Positions 1 to 7,453 are shown, numbered from the stretch's first letter. The stretch is 64,000 bases of DNA from Paenibacillus sedimenti (GCF_014534655.1 NZ_JACVVD010000008.1:1-64000), one strand, 5' to 3'. The notes: generated by a model not told the origin, from the sequence alone. Translations and numbers: made by a program.

Positions 1-331
1 CGGATCTAAGGCAGGAAACTCTAACGTAGTAGATGTAACAACAGATGCAACGGTAACGCCGATCTCTGACTTGGCAAACACAAGCAAAACGGATACAACG
101 GCAGCATTTAGTTTTACAGCGCCAACGGGAGCAACAGCAGTTAAGGTGCAACAATCTACAGATGGCGGAACAACCTGGACGGATTCCGCTACATCCGCAG
201 CATTGGATCAAAGCTCAACAGCGGCAACTGTAACAGGCTTAACGACAGCAACTACTTTTGATTTTAAATTAGTGGTTACTGGTGGCTCTAATGCAGGAAA
301 TTCCAATGTGGTAACAGTTACAACAAATTAA
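1..331 (+). CDS. C-terminal end of a repeat-containing (fibronectin-III/Ig-like) surface protein, 5' partial
   Basis: The reading frame is open from base 2 of the window to TAA at 329-331, so the real start lies upstream; the TTG at 71 is not needed. About 109 residues are visible, rich in Thr, Ala, Ser and Val with no charged clusters. The opening residues (GSKAGNSNVVDVTT) recur at the very end (GGSNAGNSNVVTVTT), so one complete beta-sandwich-like repeat and the tail of the preceding one are seen. Phrases such as VKVQQSTDGGTTWT and TATTFDFKLVVTGG match the pattern of bacterial Ig-like or fibronectin type III repeats in secreted and cell-surface proteins. No anchor such as LPxTG or an SLH domain follows. 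The substrate or partner cannot be told. A strong terminator follows directly. Confidence 0.75.
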   Translation, partial: GSKAGNSNVVDVTTDATVTPISDLANTSKTDTTAAFSFTAPTGATAVKVQQSTDGGTTWTDSATSAALDQSSTAATVTGLTTATTFDFKLVVTGGSNAGNSNVVTVTTN

Positions 332-338
332 TATGAAG

Positions 339-380
339 AAAATACCCTCTAAATATCTATCTTAGAGGGTATTTTCTTTT
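339..380 (+). terminator. Rho-independent terminator
   Basis: A perfect 14-bp inverted repeat (AAAATACCCTCTAA and its complement) with a 9-base loop runs straight into a T-rich tract, 8 bases after the stop codon of the repeat protein. Confidence 0.9.
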
Positions 381-909
381 ATTTTAGGTATATTGATTAA
401 TAGAAATTTTCGAATTCTATACAGTTCAATTATCTCCCAACAGAAATTAACCAACTGGCTGAAAGAAAGATGTGGTGAAAGTCAATTGAAATTATGTTTG
501 TTGATTTTTACAATAAAAATTAATCCGGTTTGCCCTACTAATTAAGATCACAGTGAGAATATGTAACATCAAAAAAAGAAGTGTATAAAAGATTAACTTA
601 AAGATTAGATTATATTCTCCATATGTGTAAGAAAACACTTCAAATATTAATAAATCTTATACCTAAGTCAAATGCAGTATAGGGTTTTATGTCTTATCGC
701 GGTATCATTATGAATGGTACGTATGTTTCTCACGACTATTATCAAACACTTAATGAAGAAATTTTCTTTAGATGGAAGAACTACCTGCAAGAGATAGTGA
801 GACAGCAATGAAATTCCTCCCCTTAGAAAAGGAATGGTCTTTCTCTATCACCAAATCTATCAATCTCTCATATACTATATGAACTCAAGAAGTAAGGGAG
901 GTGCAATGG
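381..909. other. AT-rich intergenic region, no convincing gene
   Basis: About 530 AT-rich bases hold no gene I can identify. The only longer open stretch is 689-811 (listed separately). A ribosome binding site at 894-901 belongs to the next gene. Confidence 0.5.
689..811 (+). CDS. possible 40-residue hypothetical peptide
   Basis: An ATG at 689 opens a 40-codon frame ending in TGA at 809-811. The peptide is aromatic- and charge-rich (DYYQTLNEEIFFRWKNYLQEI) and looks protein-like rather than random, but the upstream sequence gives only a weak AGGG and no family is recognised. It may be the remnant of a longer gene. Low confidence. Confidence 0.2.
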   Translation: MSYRGIIMNGTYVSHDYYQTLNEEIFFRWKNYLQEIVRQQ

Positions 910-1134
910 ATGAGATTGGGGAGCTTAATGAAAAAGATAGGATCGTTTATTTTGTTTTCAGTGAGTTTTCTAGCGTTTATGTTGACTTGGCAGGTGGAGG
1001 TGTTATCACCTTTGGGGGGGATATTCATAACGGGAATCAGTCTAAGCGGTGCTATTCTTATGTGGTTGGATGCGCAAGAAAGTGTGCGCATTAGCGGTAA
1101 GCAAGATGCCGGAAGAGCAAAAACCGACCGCTGA
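910..1134 (+). CDS. small membrane protein, two predicted TM helices
   Basis: A 74-residue protein starting at ATG 910, chosen because AAGGGAGG at 894-901 lies 8 bases upstream; a GTG at 901 would overlap that site. After a short basic start (MRLGSLMKKIG) come two hydrophobic stretches of about 20 residues separated by a short polar turn, then a charged cytoplasmic-type tail rich in Arg, Lys and Asp. The fold suggests a two-helix integral membrane protein. I do not recognise a family. Its 3' end overlaps the next gene by 29 bases, which suggests translational coupling and a shared operon with another two-helix membrane protein. Confidence 0.55.
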   Translation: MRLGSLMKKIGSFILFSVSFLAFMLTWQVEVLSPLGGIFITGISLSGAILMWLDAQESVRISGKQDAGRAKTDR

Positions 1135-1426
1135 CCGACCAGCGGACAAATCCCCCCCGAAACGGTCTATTGTTCCTGGAAAATGGTTGGAAATGTTTGA
1201 GTTTAGTAAATTCATGGATAAGCTTCCACTTCAAAAGCTTTCGGCGAGAATGGCCTATTGCATGTTCTTTGATATGGTTTTGCTGTCGTTTGTTCTGGTA
1301 TTAAGGGCTTTAGGGATACAAGTGAATGAGTTTCCTAACTCGTGGGATTTTCGATTTATTGTAGTAATGACCATTGTGGTGTTTTTCGTCGGACTCAGTG
1401 ATATGTGGAAAGGTCGAGGGGACTAA
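1106..1426 (+). CDS. small membrane protein of unknown function
   Basis: A 106-residue protein if started at ATG 1106 (MPEEQKPTADRPADK). An earlier in-frame ATG at 1049 would lie deep inside the preceding gene. The N-terminal 35 residues are polar and Pro/Lys-rich. A conserved-looking block (GKWLEMFEFSKFMDKL) precedes two hydrophobic segments (around MAYCMFFDMVLLSFVLVL and FRFIVVMTIVVFFVGL), and the end is charged. It overlaps the preceding membrane gene, so the two probably act together. Family and function are unknown. The ribosome binding site is weak, consistent with coupling to the upstream gene. Confidence 0.5.
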   Translation: MPEEQKPTADRPADKSPPKRSIVPGKWLEMFEFSKFMDKLPLQKLSARMAYCMFFDMVLLSFVLVLRALGIQVNEFPNSWDFRFIVVMTIVVFFVGLSDMWKGRGD

Positions 1427-1520
1427 TGTGGACTGGGGTAAATGCCCATTTTCTATAGGAGTATTCACCAATTGGGCACCAGCACACATACAGTACACTA
1501 GGCAAATAAACCATATAGAA

Positions 1521-1856
1521 ATGCGAGTGATTCCGAAGATGACGAAACCAGTAGAGCAAGAGCTACGCCCGCAAACGGGCGTTTACCATGGTGGCGGCCC
1601 AGGACCTGGACACGGCCCGGGTTATGGCTATGGTCACGGACCCTGGCATGGTCATGGCTGGTATCCGAAATATGGATATGGATTGGATGGCGTATTTCCT
1701 TGGGTGATTCCGCCCTACCTATGGAATTATCCGTATCCTCCGACTCCGCCTTATCAATATCCATACCCGCCTTACCCATACTATCCGCCATACGGTGGCG
1801 GAGTTTATCCGACAACTGGTACGATTCCAGGCGTTTATTCGACCTCTACCAAATAA
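1521..1856 (+). CDS. Gly/His/Pro/Tyr-rich low-complexity protein
   Basis: About 111 residues from ATG 1521; a second ATG at 1539 (MTKPVEQ) is an alternative start and neither has a strong ribosome binding site. After a short charged start the sequence becomes strongly biased: a Gly-His block with repeating GHGPGYGYGHGPWHGHG-type units (about residues 28-48), then a Pro-Tyr block built from YPYPP-like units, then a Thr/Ser tail. His-rich Gly repeats can bind metal, and Pro/Tyr-rich proteins of this sort occur in spore coats and exosporia of Bacillales. That is an analogy, not a family match. It is followed directly by a terminator. Confidence 0.5.
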   Translation: MRVIPKMTKPVEQELRPQTGVYHGGGPGPGHGPGYGYGHGPWHGHGWYPKYGYGLDGVFPWVIPPYLWNYPYPPTPPYQYPYPPYPYYPPYGGGVYPTTGTIPGVYSTSTK

Positions 1857-1866
1857 TTCAAATGCC

Positions 1867-1900
1867 AAAAAGCCTCATTGATAAGGAGGCTTTTTGTTTT
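1867..1900. terminator. bidirectional Rho-independent terminator
   Basis: AAAAAGCCTC and GAGGCTTTTT form a 10-bp stem, with T-runs on both strands. It lies between the Gly/His-rich gene on the plus strand and the kinase on the minus strand, whose stop codon (1875-1877) falls in the stem-loop. Confidence 0.85.
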
Positions 1901-3440
1901 CCTCATACGTTGGCAAAATGATCTCAACAATGGTTCCCAGGTTCAAACGGCTTTGGATGTTGATGCGGCCATGATGGTTTTCAATGATTCGGTAGCTGAC
2001 CATGAGCCCAAGGCCCGTCCCTTTCTCCTTGGTCGTATAGAATGGCTCTCCTAGCCGAGGGATCCGGTCTTCCGGAATACCGGAACCGGTGTCGGTGAAT
2101 ATTAAAGCGATTTCACCATCGCCGTTTGGATGGATTTCCACAGTGATATCCCCGCCACCAGGCATCGCATCGATCGAGTTCGTCAGAATATTGATACATA
2201 CTTGTTTGATTTGATTTTCATCACAAAGAATCGGAGGGACTTGCTTGTCCATTCGGCTCTGAATCGTAACGTTTTTCATCGTCGCCTGCGAATTCAGAAG
2301 GATGATGGTGTTTGCCAAAATATCTTTCAATTCCTTAGGCTGAAAATAGACGGCCTGTGGTTTGGCAATGACCAGAAATTCACTGACAATGAAGTTGATT
2401 CGTTCCAATTCGGACAGCATGATATCGTAATAGAAGTCGTGTTCGCTTGTTTTACTTTTCAGCAGTTGAACGAAGCCTTTGAGTGATGTAAGCGGATTAC
2501 GAATTTCATGTGCGACGCCCGCGGCAAGCTGGCCGACCACCGAAAGCTTTTCCGACTTGATCAGCAATTCTTCGGCTCTTTTTTCCTCCGATATATCCTT
2601 GAATATGACATACACACCAGCGATATCATCATCAACGACAATAGGTACGGTAAGCAAACTGAGAGGAACGGGATGTCCAAGTTTATGAAGAAACGAAATC
2701 CGATAAATATCCGTACCACCACGCACGGCTTTCATAAAAGACTGCTGCCACTGCTCGAAAGCTTCCGGAACAATAATTTGTTTCATGGACTTCTGCATCA
2801 ACTCGTCCGCCGGATAGCCGGTAATCCGCTCTGCAGCCGGGTTGACGCTGATAAAGTTGCCTTCAATATCAAAGGAACAAATCCCGTCCGGGTTGTTTTC
2901 GTAAAGCGACTTGTAACGTTGCTCACTTTGTTCCAGCAGTTTCTCAGCACGTGTACGCTCATAAATAGCTTGGATCATGGCATAGGACCGGTGGAACTGA
3001 TCGTCATCATTTAACGGAATAACATCCCTTAGTTTATCTCGAAAATCGCTGCCGCGGGAGGCGCTGCTCTCCTGTTCGCTGCTAGCGATTCGGAGCATTT
3101 CCATGACATTAAGAATATGTTCCCGGTGGATCCGGGCTGCGGAAGCTGATTTTTGCCGCTGGTTATCTGGAGTGCCTAAATAAACAGTTCCTTTGACCGT
3201 ATCATACTGGGTGATATAGTTCATGTTGACCAAATTGTTTTGATCGATTAAACGAAATCCGTCTTCGTACAACCATTCCTCGAAAGCATCCGGTGAATTT
3301 GAATAATAAAACACTTCATCTAAAGTATGGACGAGGTATTCGTGTTTTCGAATGAAATCCAATTTAACAACATCTTCAGAAGATATAAGTATCGTTTCCG
3401 AGCCTTTTTTTCCGTCACGTGTAACAGGAATCTTACGCAT
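1875..3440 (-). CDS. sporulation-type PAS histidine kinase with LytTR-like N-terminus
   Basis: A 521-residue cytosolic sensor kinase with no transmembrane segment. Residues about 18-90 read as a LytTR-type domain: a beta-rich start, then FRLIDQNNLVNMNYIT, which matches the typical end of LytTR domains. LytTR normally binds DNA in response regulators, so its position here is unusual. A PAS domain follows (about 172-285, with ICSFDIEGNFISVNPAAERITGY), then a HisKA domain with phospho-acceptor His311 in AHEIRNP, and an HATPase_c domain with N box (NSIDAM, about 421-426), G1 box DTGSGIP and G2 box GTGLGL. The HisKA/HATPase pair and cytosolic PAS resemble the KinA/KinE sporulation kinases that feed Spo0F. 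No response regulator is adjacent, which fits an orphan phosphorelay kinase. The specific partner is inferred. Confidence 0.85.
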   Translation of the reverse strand: MRKIPVTRDGKKGSETILISSEDVVKLDFIRKHEYLVHTLDEVFYYSNSPDAFEEWLYEDGFRLIDQNNLVNMNYITQYDTVKGTVYLGTPDNQRQKSASAARIHREHILNVMEMLRIASSEQESSASRGSDFRDKLRDVIPLNDDDQFHRSYAMIQAIYERTRAEKLLEQSEQRYKSLYENNPDGICSFDIEGNFISVNPAAERITGYPADELMQKSMKQIIVPEAFEQWQQSFMKAVRGGTDIYRISFLHKLGHPVPLSLLTVPIVVDDDIAGVYVIFKDISEEKRAEELLIKSEKLSVVGQLAAGVAHEIRNPLTSLKGFVQLLKSKTSEHDFYYDIMLSELERINFIVSEFLVIAKPQAVYFQPKELKDILANTIILLNSQATMKNVTIQSRMDKQVPPILCDENQIKQVCINILTNSIDAMPGGGDITVEIHPNGDGEIALIFTDTGSGIPEDRIPRLGEPFYTTKEKGTGLGLMVSYRIIENHHGRINIQSRLNLGTIVEIILPTYEENKKPPYQ

Positions 3441-3525
3441 ACTTTCAACTCCTGATTATTAACTCTTTGCTGTACGTTTCATTATACCTATTTCCGAGAA
3501 GAAAGGGTGTACCAAAATATACATT

Positions 3526-3570
3526 GGATAAAAAAATAATGGAAGTCTTTAATGGATAAAAAAATAACGG
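3526..3570. repeat. short tandem direct repeat upstream of the kinase gene
   Basis: GGATAAAAAAATAATGG at 3526-3542 recurs as GGATAAAAAAATAACGG at 3554-3570, with 28 bases between starts and one mismatch. It could be a protein-binding pair or a replication-slippage scar; nothing visible decides this. Confidence 0.5.
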
Positions 3571-3573
3571 AGC

Positions 3574-3851
3574 TTCCGGATGTGGTACAAGGATGAGGGC
3601 CATCACTCTCATACGTATGCAGCAGCGATCTCTGCCATTGGCAGGTTACGGGACCGGTCATTACCGATCGTTCCCACGAAGGACCGAACGTTTTCCGCTT
3701 GGGCGGCTATAATTGGATGATTACAGACGAGTGGCGCGGGCAGGGCGTGTACCGTTCCGATGATCTGCAGACGTGGGAACGAAACGGCATCATTCTCGAC
3801 CAGCCTGGCAGGCGTTGTTACGGTCAACCAACACACGACCACATCGAATGA
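3574..3851 (+). pseudogene. remnant of a family-43-like glycoside hydrolase, frameshifted
   Basis: Translating the plus strand in two frames gives consecutive pieces of one domain. Frame one (from 3574) reads FRMWYKDEGHHSHTYAAA; frame two (from about 3648 to the stop at 3849) reads TGPVITDRSHEGPNVFRLGG then YNWMITDEWRGQGVYRSDDLQTWERNG. HEGPNVF, YYWMIxDEWxGQGVYRS and the final ILDxPG are typical of GH43-type five-bladed beta-propeller glycosidases as I know them. There is no start codon, at least one frameshift, and both the N-terminal and C-terminal parts are missing, so this is a dead fragment. It lies at the edge of the accessory patch. Confidence 0.65.
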
Positions 3852-4000
3852 GTTCGAGAGTTTGAAAGTTTGAGAAGCAGAAGCATCGGGTAGTGTTGAA
3901 TGCCATGGTAAGTAATATACGTCAGATTTCAAATGAGTTTCTGGAAATATTTATTTCCAGCATATAGCACTAGATATACATGCATTTCTTCTATTATTGT

Positions 4001-4245
4001 GATTTTTATGTCGTGGAAAATCTCAGTTTTCTTGATTGTCGGGAATTTCTTGTCGTGAATAGTAATCTTTTTTATGATGTTGGAATTTTCATGTCGCTAA
4101 TGGGTATATTTTCTTGTCGTTGTAGTACAACGACAAAAAGTTCCCTATTAAGAAGCCTTGATATATCAAGGCTTCTTAATGTTTGCGGGATTTTCTTGTC
4201 ATTTTTTTTGCGACAGGAAATTACCCCAAATAAATGCTAACGACA
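4001..4245. repeat. cluster of short repeats resembling transposon-end binding sites
   Basis: At least eight copies of a motif close to GGGATTTTCATGTCGCTAAT are packed here. Plus-orientation cores (TGTCG or a near match) lie at about 4009, 4037, 4051, 4092, 4115 and 4198, and inverted cores (CGACA) at 4131, 4211 and 4231. The 4187-4201 and 4231-4245 copies face each other as an inverted pair (GGGATTTTCTTGTCA and CGACATGAAAATCCC). Arrays of about 20-bp sites with TGTCG cores are typical of Tn7-like/TniA transposon ends, where the transposase binds. No transposase gene is in the window, so the assignment is inference. Confidence 0.5.
4147..4180. repeat. perfect 34-bp palindrome
   Basis: The 17 bases starting ATTAAGAAGCCTTGATA are followed directly by their exact reverse complement. 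It lies in the centre of the repeat cluster at 4001-4245. It could fold as a hairpin in RNA but has no clean T-tract on either side, so it is not an obvious terminator. Confidence 0.8.
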
Positions 4246-4386
4246 TGAAAATCCCATTATTTTGAACAACTTATATTTAATAGTATAAAGATTTTGAAAA
4301 ATTGAGACTCTTCATGGGTCGGCCTATCGAATATGAATTATATTAGCTGAATGTAAAACATCGCTCGTGCCGTGATAGTGAAAAAA

Positions 4387-4419
4387 CGAATCATACACAA
4401 TGTCTTTTTAAATGATTCG
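4387..4419. repeat. hairpin repeat, copy 1
   Basis: CGAATCATACACAAT then, 7 bases later, TAAATGATTCG forms an 8-bp inverted repeat (CGAATCAT/ATGATTCG). A near copy with the same CGAATCATACACAAT half lies at 7421-7453. The two copies sit just inside the two TGTCG repeat clusters (4001-4245 and 7674-7740). Confidence 0.55.
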
Positions 4420-4534
4420 ATAGATATAGCACGTGCTTCATTAAGCTAACTGGCAGTATACTTCCAATGCTGTTGCATCAAAAATGATGATATACTTAAT
4501 TTAACTTGAATCTATTCTTTGGGAAGTGAGATGT

Positions 4535-5101
4535 TTGGGAGTTAATTTCTCTGCAGCGTTTAAACATTCTTTTGATTTTAAGTCTATACAGCAGTTTAAA
4601 GAAGAACTCATTAAAGAAGTTAGGTTTCCTAAGATTGTTCAATGCATATTAGAAGTGAATGAACATAACCCTCACTTAAGAAGAGAATGGTCATTAAATC
4701 GTCAACGTATAATCGAATCAATTAACTTTGGTCCATTCGATCCAATTGTAATTGGCGGTCCTGGCGGTTTTGACTTTATATTTAATAAATATATGTGTGA
4801 ATTTAATCCATGTTTTAGATGGTATAGTTTTTTAAAAAGTCCAGAATTGCAATTAGAAATTAGAAGTATATGTAAAGAAATTGCTGATTACTTTTGCTGT
4901 GACTTCGCAATATATACCGGGGATAGTTACGGTGCGTTAGATTATGTTTTTGAAGGTCATAACATGGAATATTATAAAGCTGATCTTATAAGAAGGTTTG
5001 GTGATGCAAAGGGTACATTGCAAGAACTATTAGAGAGATCTGATAAAGATAGGAAATCGGATGGCTATTACATAGATAATTTTAATGATTTGACGAACTG
5101 A
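4535..5101 (+). CDS. hypothetical protein in accessory patch
   Basis: About 188 residues from TTG 4535 (GVNFSAAFKHSFDF), chosen because GGGAAGTGAG at 4521-4530 is then correctly spaced; GTG 4526 would overlap it. The protein is soluble, aromatic-rich and has no signal peptide or membrane helix. Notable stretches are a Gly-rich loop (IVIGGPGGFDFIF) and a Cys/Tyr segment (ADYFCCDFAIYTGDSYG). Its AT-rich composition is unlike the flanking chromosomal genes, suggesting transfer. It stands ahead of a Tudor-tailed protein and a SUKH-family gene. A role as an immunity-type protein is possible from that context, but I recognise no family. Confidence 0.5.
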   Translation: MGVNFSAAFKHSFDFKSIQQFKEELIKEVRFPKIVQCILEVNEHNPHLRREWSLNRQRIIESINFGPFDPIVIGGPGGFDFIFNKYMCEFNPCFRWYSFLKSPELQLEIRSICKEIADYFCCDFAIYTGDSYGALDYVFEGHNMEYYKADLIRRFGDAKGTLQELLERSDKDRKSDGYYIDNFNDLTN

Positions 5102-5182
5102 GAACTGATTCAGTATGCACAAAAATGACTAAGTGACAGGGCTGCCGCGATTATCGGCGGATTTAGAGGACGTGATATTATT

Positions 5183-5689
5183 ATGAGTTATGATATTCAT
5201 ATTACCAAGGCAGATCATTGGGTTGACAGCGAAAAAAATCCTATAACTGAGGAAGAGTTAGAGCGAGTATCAGACCTTTTTCATACTTATAAGGGGATTC
5301 CCTTTTTTTATCAGCAAGGCAGGATTACGGTATGCGGCGCTGACGAAAGGGTGATTGGCCTATTGATTGACATTGCAAATAGATTAGATGCTCGGGTTCA
5401 AGGGGATGAGGGCGAATACTACTGCAATGACGAAAATAAATATCCACAACCGCCTGAATGTCTGAAACAAGATTTTGGTGTATCTGAAATCAATATCCCT
5501 GATGAGCAACAAAGATTTATTGAGTCAATTGGAGTCAATGATGAGATCCAACATCCTAAATATGGAGTAGGTCAAATTATTGAGGTATTAGGTGCAGGAG
5601 CGGACAAAGAATTTGTAGTAAAGTTTTCGGATGGGGAAAGAGTAAAACGTTTACTAGCTTATTACGCAGCAATTCAACCAGTTCGTTAA
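5183..5689 (+). CDS. small protein with a PcrA/UvrD C-terminal Tudor-like domain
   Basis: 168 residues starting MSYDIHITKADHWVDS. The first about 95 residues form an unassigned domain (MSYDIHITKA...PITEEEL start, with CGADERVIGLLIDIAN in the middle) of the kind found in small hypothetical and immunity-like proteins. Residues about 116-167 (VNDEIQHPKYGVGQIIEV then GAGADKEFVVKFSDGERVKRLL) match the Tudor-like domain at the C-terminus of PcrA/UvrD helicases, which in PcrA contacts RNA polymerase. Here it is detached from any helicase. No canonical ribosome binding site is obvious directly upstream. It lies 80 bases after the preceding hypothetical gene. Confidence 0.65.
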   Translation: MSYDIHITKADHWVDSEKNPITEEELERVSDLFHTYKGIPFFYQQGRITVCGADERVIGLLIDIANRLDARVQGDEGEYYCNDENKYPQPPECLKQDFGVSEINIPDEQQRFIESIGVNDEIQHPKYGVGQIIEVLGAGADKEFVVKFSDGERVKRLLAYYAAIQPVR

Positions 5690-5717
5690 CCTAACGGATA
5701 CAATAGTAAAATCAGGC

Positions 5718-5741
5718 AGACTGCCACGGCAGTCTACTTTG
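5718..5741 (+). terminator. possible terminator hairpin
   Basis: AGACTGCC and GGCAGTCT form a strong 8-bp palindromic stem 28 bases after the stop at 5689. The following T-tract (ACTTTG) is poor, so it may be a weak terminator. Confidence 0.45.
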
Positions 5742-5748
5742 TCGTTGA

Positions 5749-5958
5749 ACAAACGGGCAGCATTCCTATTATGAAGAAATACGAGGTTTGAGAAACAAAA
5801 AAGCTCCTTGGTATGATGGTTATGGATCCCAGAGCTGGCGGGCGACCGGATCCAAAAAACAAACCAAGGACATTCTACTCAAAATGAACGAATTAATCAA
5901 ATCACATCTTCTGAGTACATTGGAGATCCAAAGGTGCAATCATACTTTACCACAGTAA
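5749..5958 (+). pseudogene. startless open frame, probable gene remnant
   Basis: After a TGA at 5746-5748 the frame stays open for 69 codons to TAA 5956-5958 without any ATG. The product reads like real protein (YYEEIRGLRNKKAPWYDGYG, then SWRATGSKKQTKDILLKMNELI) and has a charged helical end. No ribosome binding site precedes it. I could not assign a family. It is most likely the 3' fragment of a lost gene in this accessory patch. The rest of 5690-6210 shows no gene. Confidence 0.3.
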
Positions 5959-6210
5959 CCACAATTTACAGCAGGTGGTTTAAGTGGAGAGCTTTTTGCA
6001 CCTCTGCATACCCATATATTTCTTTAGCTACAACTTAATTCCACTAAAAAGTTATCTGCTAAGAAGCAATTATGGTCTAATTCTGAGAAAACGAGAGCAT
6101 TTAAGAGCTAAGTGATTCTCCATAGAGGGAGGATAACGTAGTTAAGTATAAGTAATATGTGGTAAGATATTTCCAGTAAACGTGTCTATATATGGGTGGA
6201 GTGAATAAAG

Positions 6211-6810
6211 ATGCAGAGTAGTTTTGAAAAGGTAAAACAGAAATTATTAGAGGTAGGTATCACTAGTGAAAGTGGTATTCACTCTGATAATTTAATTATT
6301 TCATTTGAGCAGAAATATGGGTTTCACTTGCCTCAAGATTATAAAGAATTTCTTTTGACATATGGAAGAATAAACTATAACCATCAAATAAGCTATTCAC
6401 AATTAACCAACATTCCAAAGCACGACGAACGAGGGAGAATGGGGTATTTTTATAACTTGCAAAATGATAATAACGATTTAATTACTAATATCGAACGCTA
6501 TCTAGGGCGAATGCCTGGAAGCATGATACCATTTGCGGATATTACAGGTGGAGATCAACTTTGCATTGGAGTTACTGAGGATGTATGGGGAAAAATTTTC
6601 CTTTGGGATCATGACAAAGAACACTTCGACCCCTCAGAAGAAGAATTATGGAATAATGTTTACTTAGTAGCAAATTCATTCTCGGAGTTTATCCTAAGTT
6701 TTCAAATAGTAGAGGATGAAAATCTACCCAAGGATCTTGGTATTGTTAGTATAAAGACGACACCTGAGTTTCTAAAACTGGTTGAAAAGTTCAAAAGTAA
6801 AAAACAATAA
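6211..6810 (+). CDS. SMI1/KNR4 (SUKH) family protein, probable immunity protein
   Basis: 199 residues with a good ribosome binding site (GGGTGGAG about 13 bases upstream of ATG 6211). The SUKH/SMI1_KNR4 signature is clear: ISFEQKYGFHLPQDYKEFLLTYG at about residues 30-52, a later GRMPGSMIPFADITGGDQLCIG block and GKIFLWDHDKEHF, ending with the usual SFSEFIL helix at about 158-164. SUKH domains serve as immunity proteins that neutralise contact-dependent or polymorphic toxins, and orphan copies are common in Firmicute accessory regions. No toxin gene is adjacent. The AT-rich composition supports acquisition by transfer. Confidence 0.85.
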   Translation: MQSSFEKVKQKLLEVGITSESGIHSDNLIISFEQKYGFHLPQDYKEFLLTYGRINYNHQISYSQLTNIPKHDERGRMGYFYNLQNDNNDLITNIERYLGRMPGSMIPFADITGGDQLCIGVTEDVWGKIFLWDHDKEHFDPSEEELWNNVYLVANSFSEFILSFQIVEDENLPKDLGIVSIKTTPEFLKLVEKFKSKKQ

Positions 6811-6997
6811 TCACGCTAATGAAGCAAGCTATTTAGCGTTTCACTTATCTATGTAGGCTTGATGAATTAAGCTAAAGGATACTATAGCGCAGGAGCTGCA
6901 TTGGAGCAGCTCTTTCTTTGATTCATTAAAGTAACGGTCAGAAAAATGGAACAAAAAATGATCGGTTTCGTTTAATAAGTAAAGGGGGAGGGCAGTA

Positions 6998-7225
6998 ATA
7001 AAAATTAAAAAAATTAAAAAAATTAAACTTATCGTAAAAATTATTGTAGGAATTTCAGTTTTGCTTATTATTGGGGGCTTTACCCATCTTGGTAAGAATA
7101 TAAGGATAGAAATAGCAAAGACTCTCATTACAACTAGATACCAACAAGAAACATGGATTTTAGTTGGTAAAGATAAAAGAGATGAATTAATCAAGGAGCT
7201 TTATGATAAATACGGGATTGAATAA
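6998..7225 (+). CDS. small membrane-anchored protein with apparent AUA start
   Basis: A 75-residue protein. The frame is open from a TAA at 6980 to TAA at 7223-7225, and AGGGGGAGGG at 6983-6992 is an excellent ribosome binding site, yet no ATG, GTG or TTG stands at the right distance. The codon at the expected position (6998) is ATA, followed by a Lys/Ile-rich start (IKIKKIKKIK). A single membrane helix follows (LIVKIIVGISVLLIIGGF), then a basic segment and a soluble tail ending KRDELIKELYDKYGIE. The first canonical start, a TTG, lies inside the membrane helix. Either AUA initiates, as ATT does for infC, or a point mutation has destroyed the start. No family recognised. Confidence 0.5.
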   Translation: MKIKKIKKIKLIVKIIVGISVLLIIGGFTHLGKNIRIEIAKTLITTRYQQETWILVGKDKRDELIKELYDKYGIE

Positions 7226-7273
7226 GTTTTATAACACGAGATTTTAACTAACGGAAACGTTAGTTAAATAAAC

Positions 7274-7334
7274 AGCAGCGGCGGCAGCCTAAGACATTAT
7301 TTTTTTCAAGTCTTATTCCGCCGCTGTTTTTTTT
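7274..7334 (+). terminator. Rho-independent terminator
   Basis: CAGCGGCGG (7276-7284) pairs with CCGCCGCTG (7318-7326), with an additional internal AAGAC/GTCTT pairing, followed by eight T. It serves the small membrane protein gene. Confidence 0.8.
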
Positions 7335-7420
7335 CAATATTATTTCAAACAACTATGTTCCTGAAAATTATATTTTACACTAAATAATGTCTAGCGAAAT
7401 GGTTGTTTAAAATTCGAATT

Positions 7421-7453
7421 CGAATCATACACAATCTACTTTTGTATGATTCG
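7421..7453. repeat. hairpin repeat, copy 2
   Basis: CGAATCATAC (7421-7430) and GTATGATTCG (7444-7453) form a perfect 10-bp inverted repeat. The left half plus loop start (CGAATCATACACAAT) is identical to the copy at 4387-4401. A third, looser GAATCATACATAT occurs at about 7523. Confidence 0.6.

Noticed and set aside
3609-3932. Minus-strand 107-codon frame
   Set aside because: It is antisense to the GH43-like remnant, whose motifs read clearly on the plus strand.
4147-4180. CRISPR-like palindromic repeat
   Set aside because: A single copy without spacers and no cas genes; the nearby repeats are irregularly spaced and in both orientations.
6841-7194. Minus-strand 117-codon frame opposite the AUA-start gene
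   Set aside because: The plus strand has an excellent ribosome binding site, a membrane helix and a terminator, so the minus frame is a shadow.
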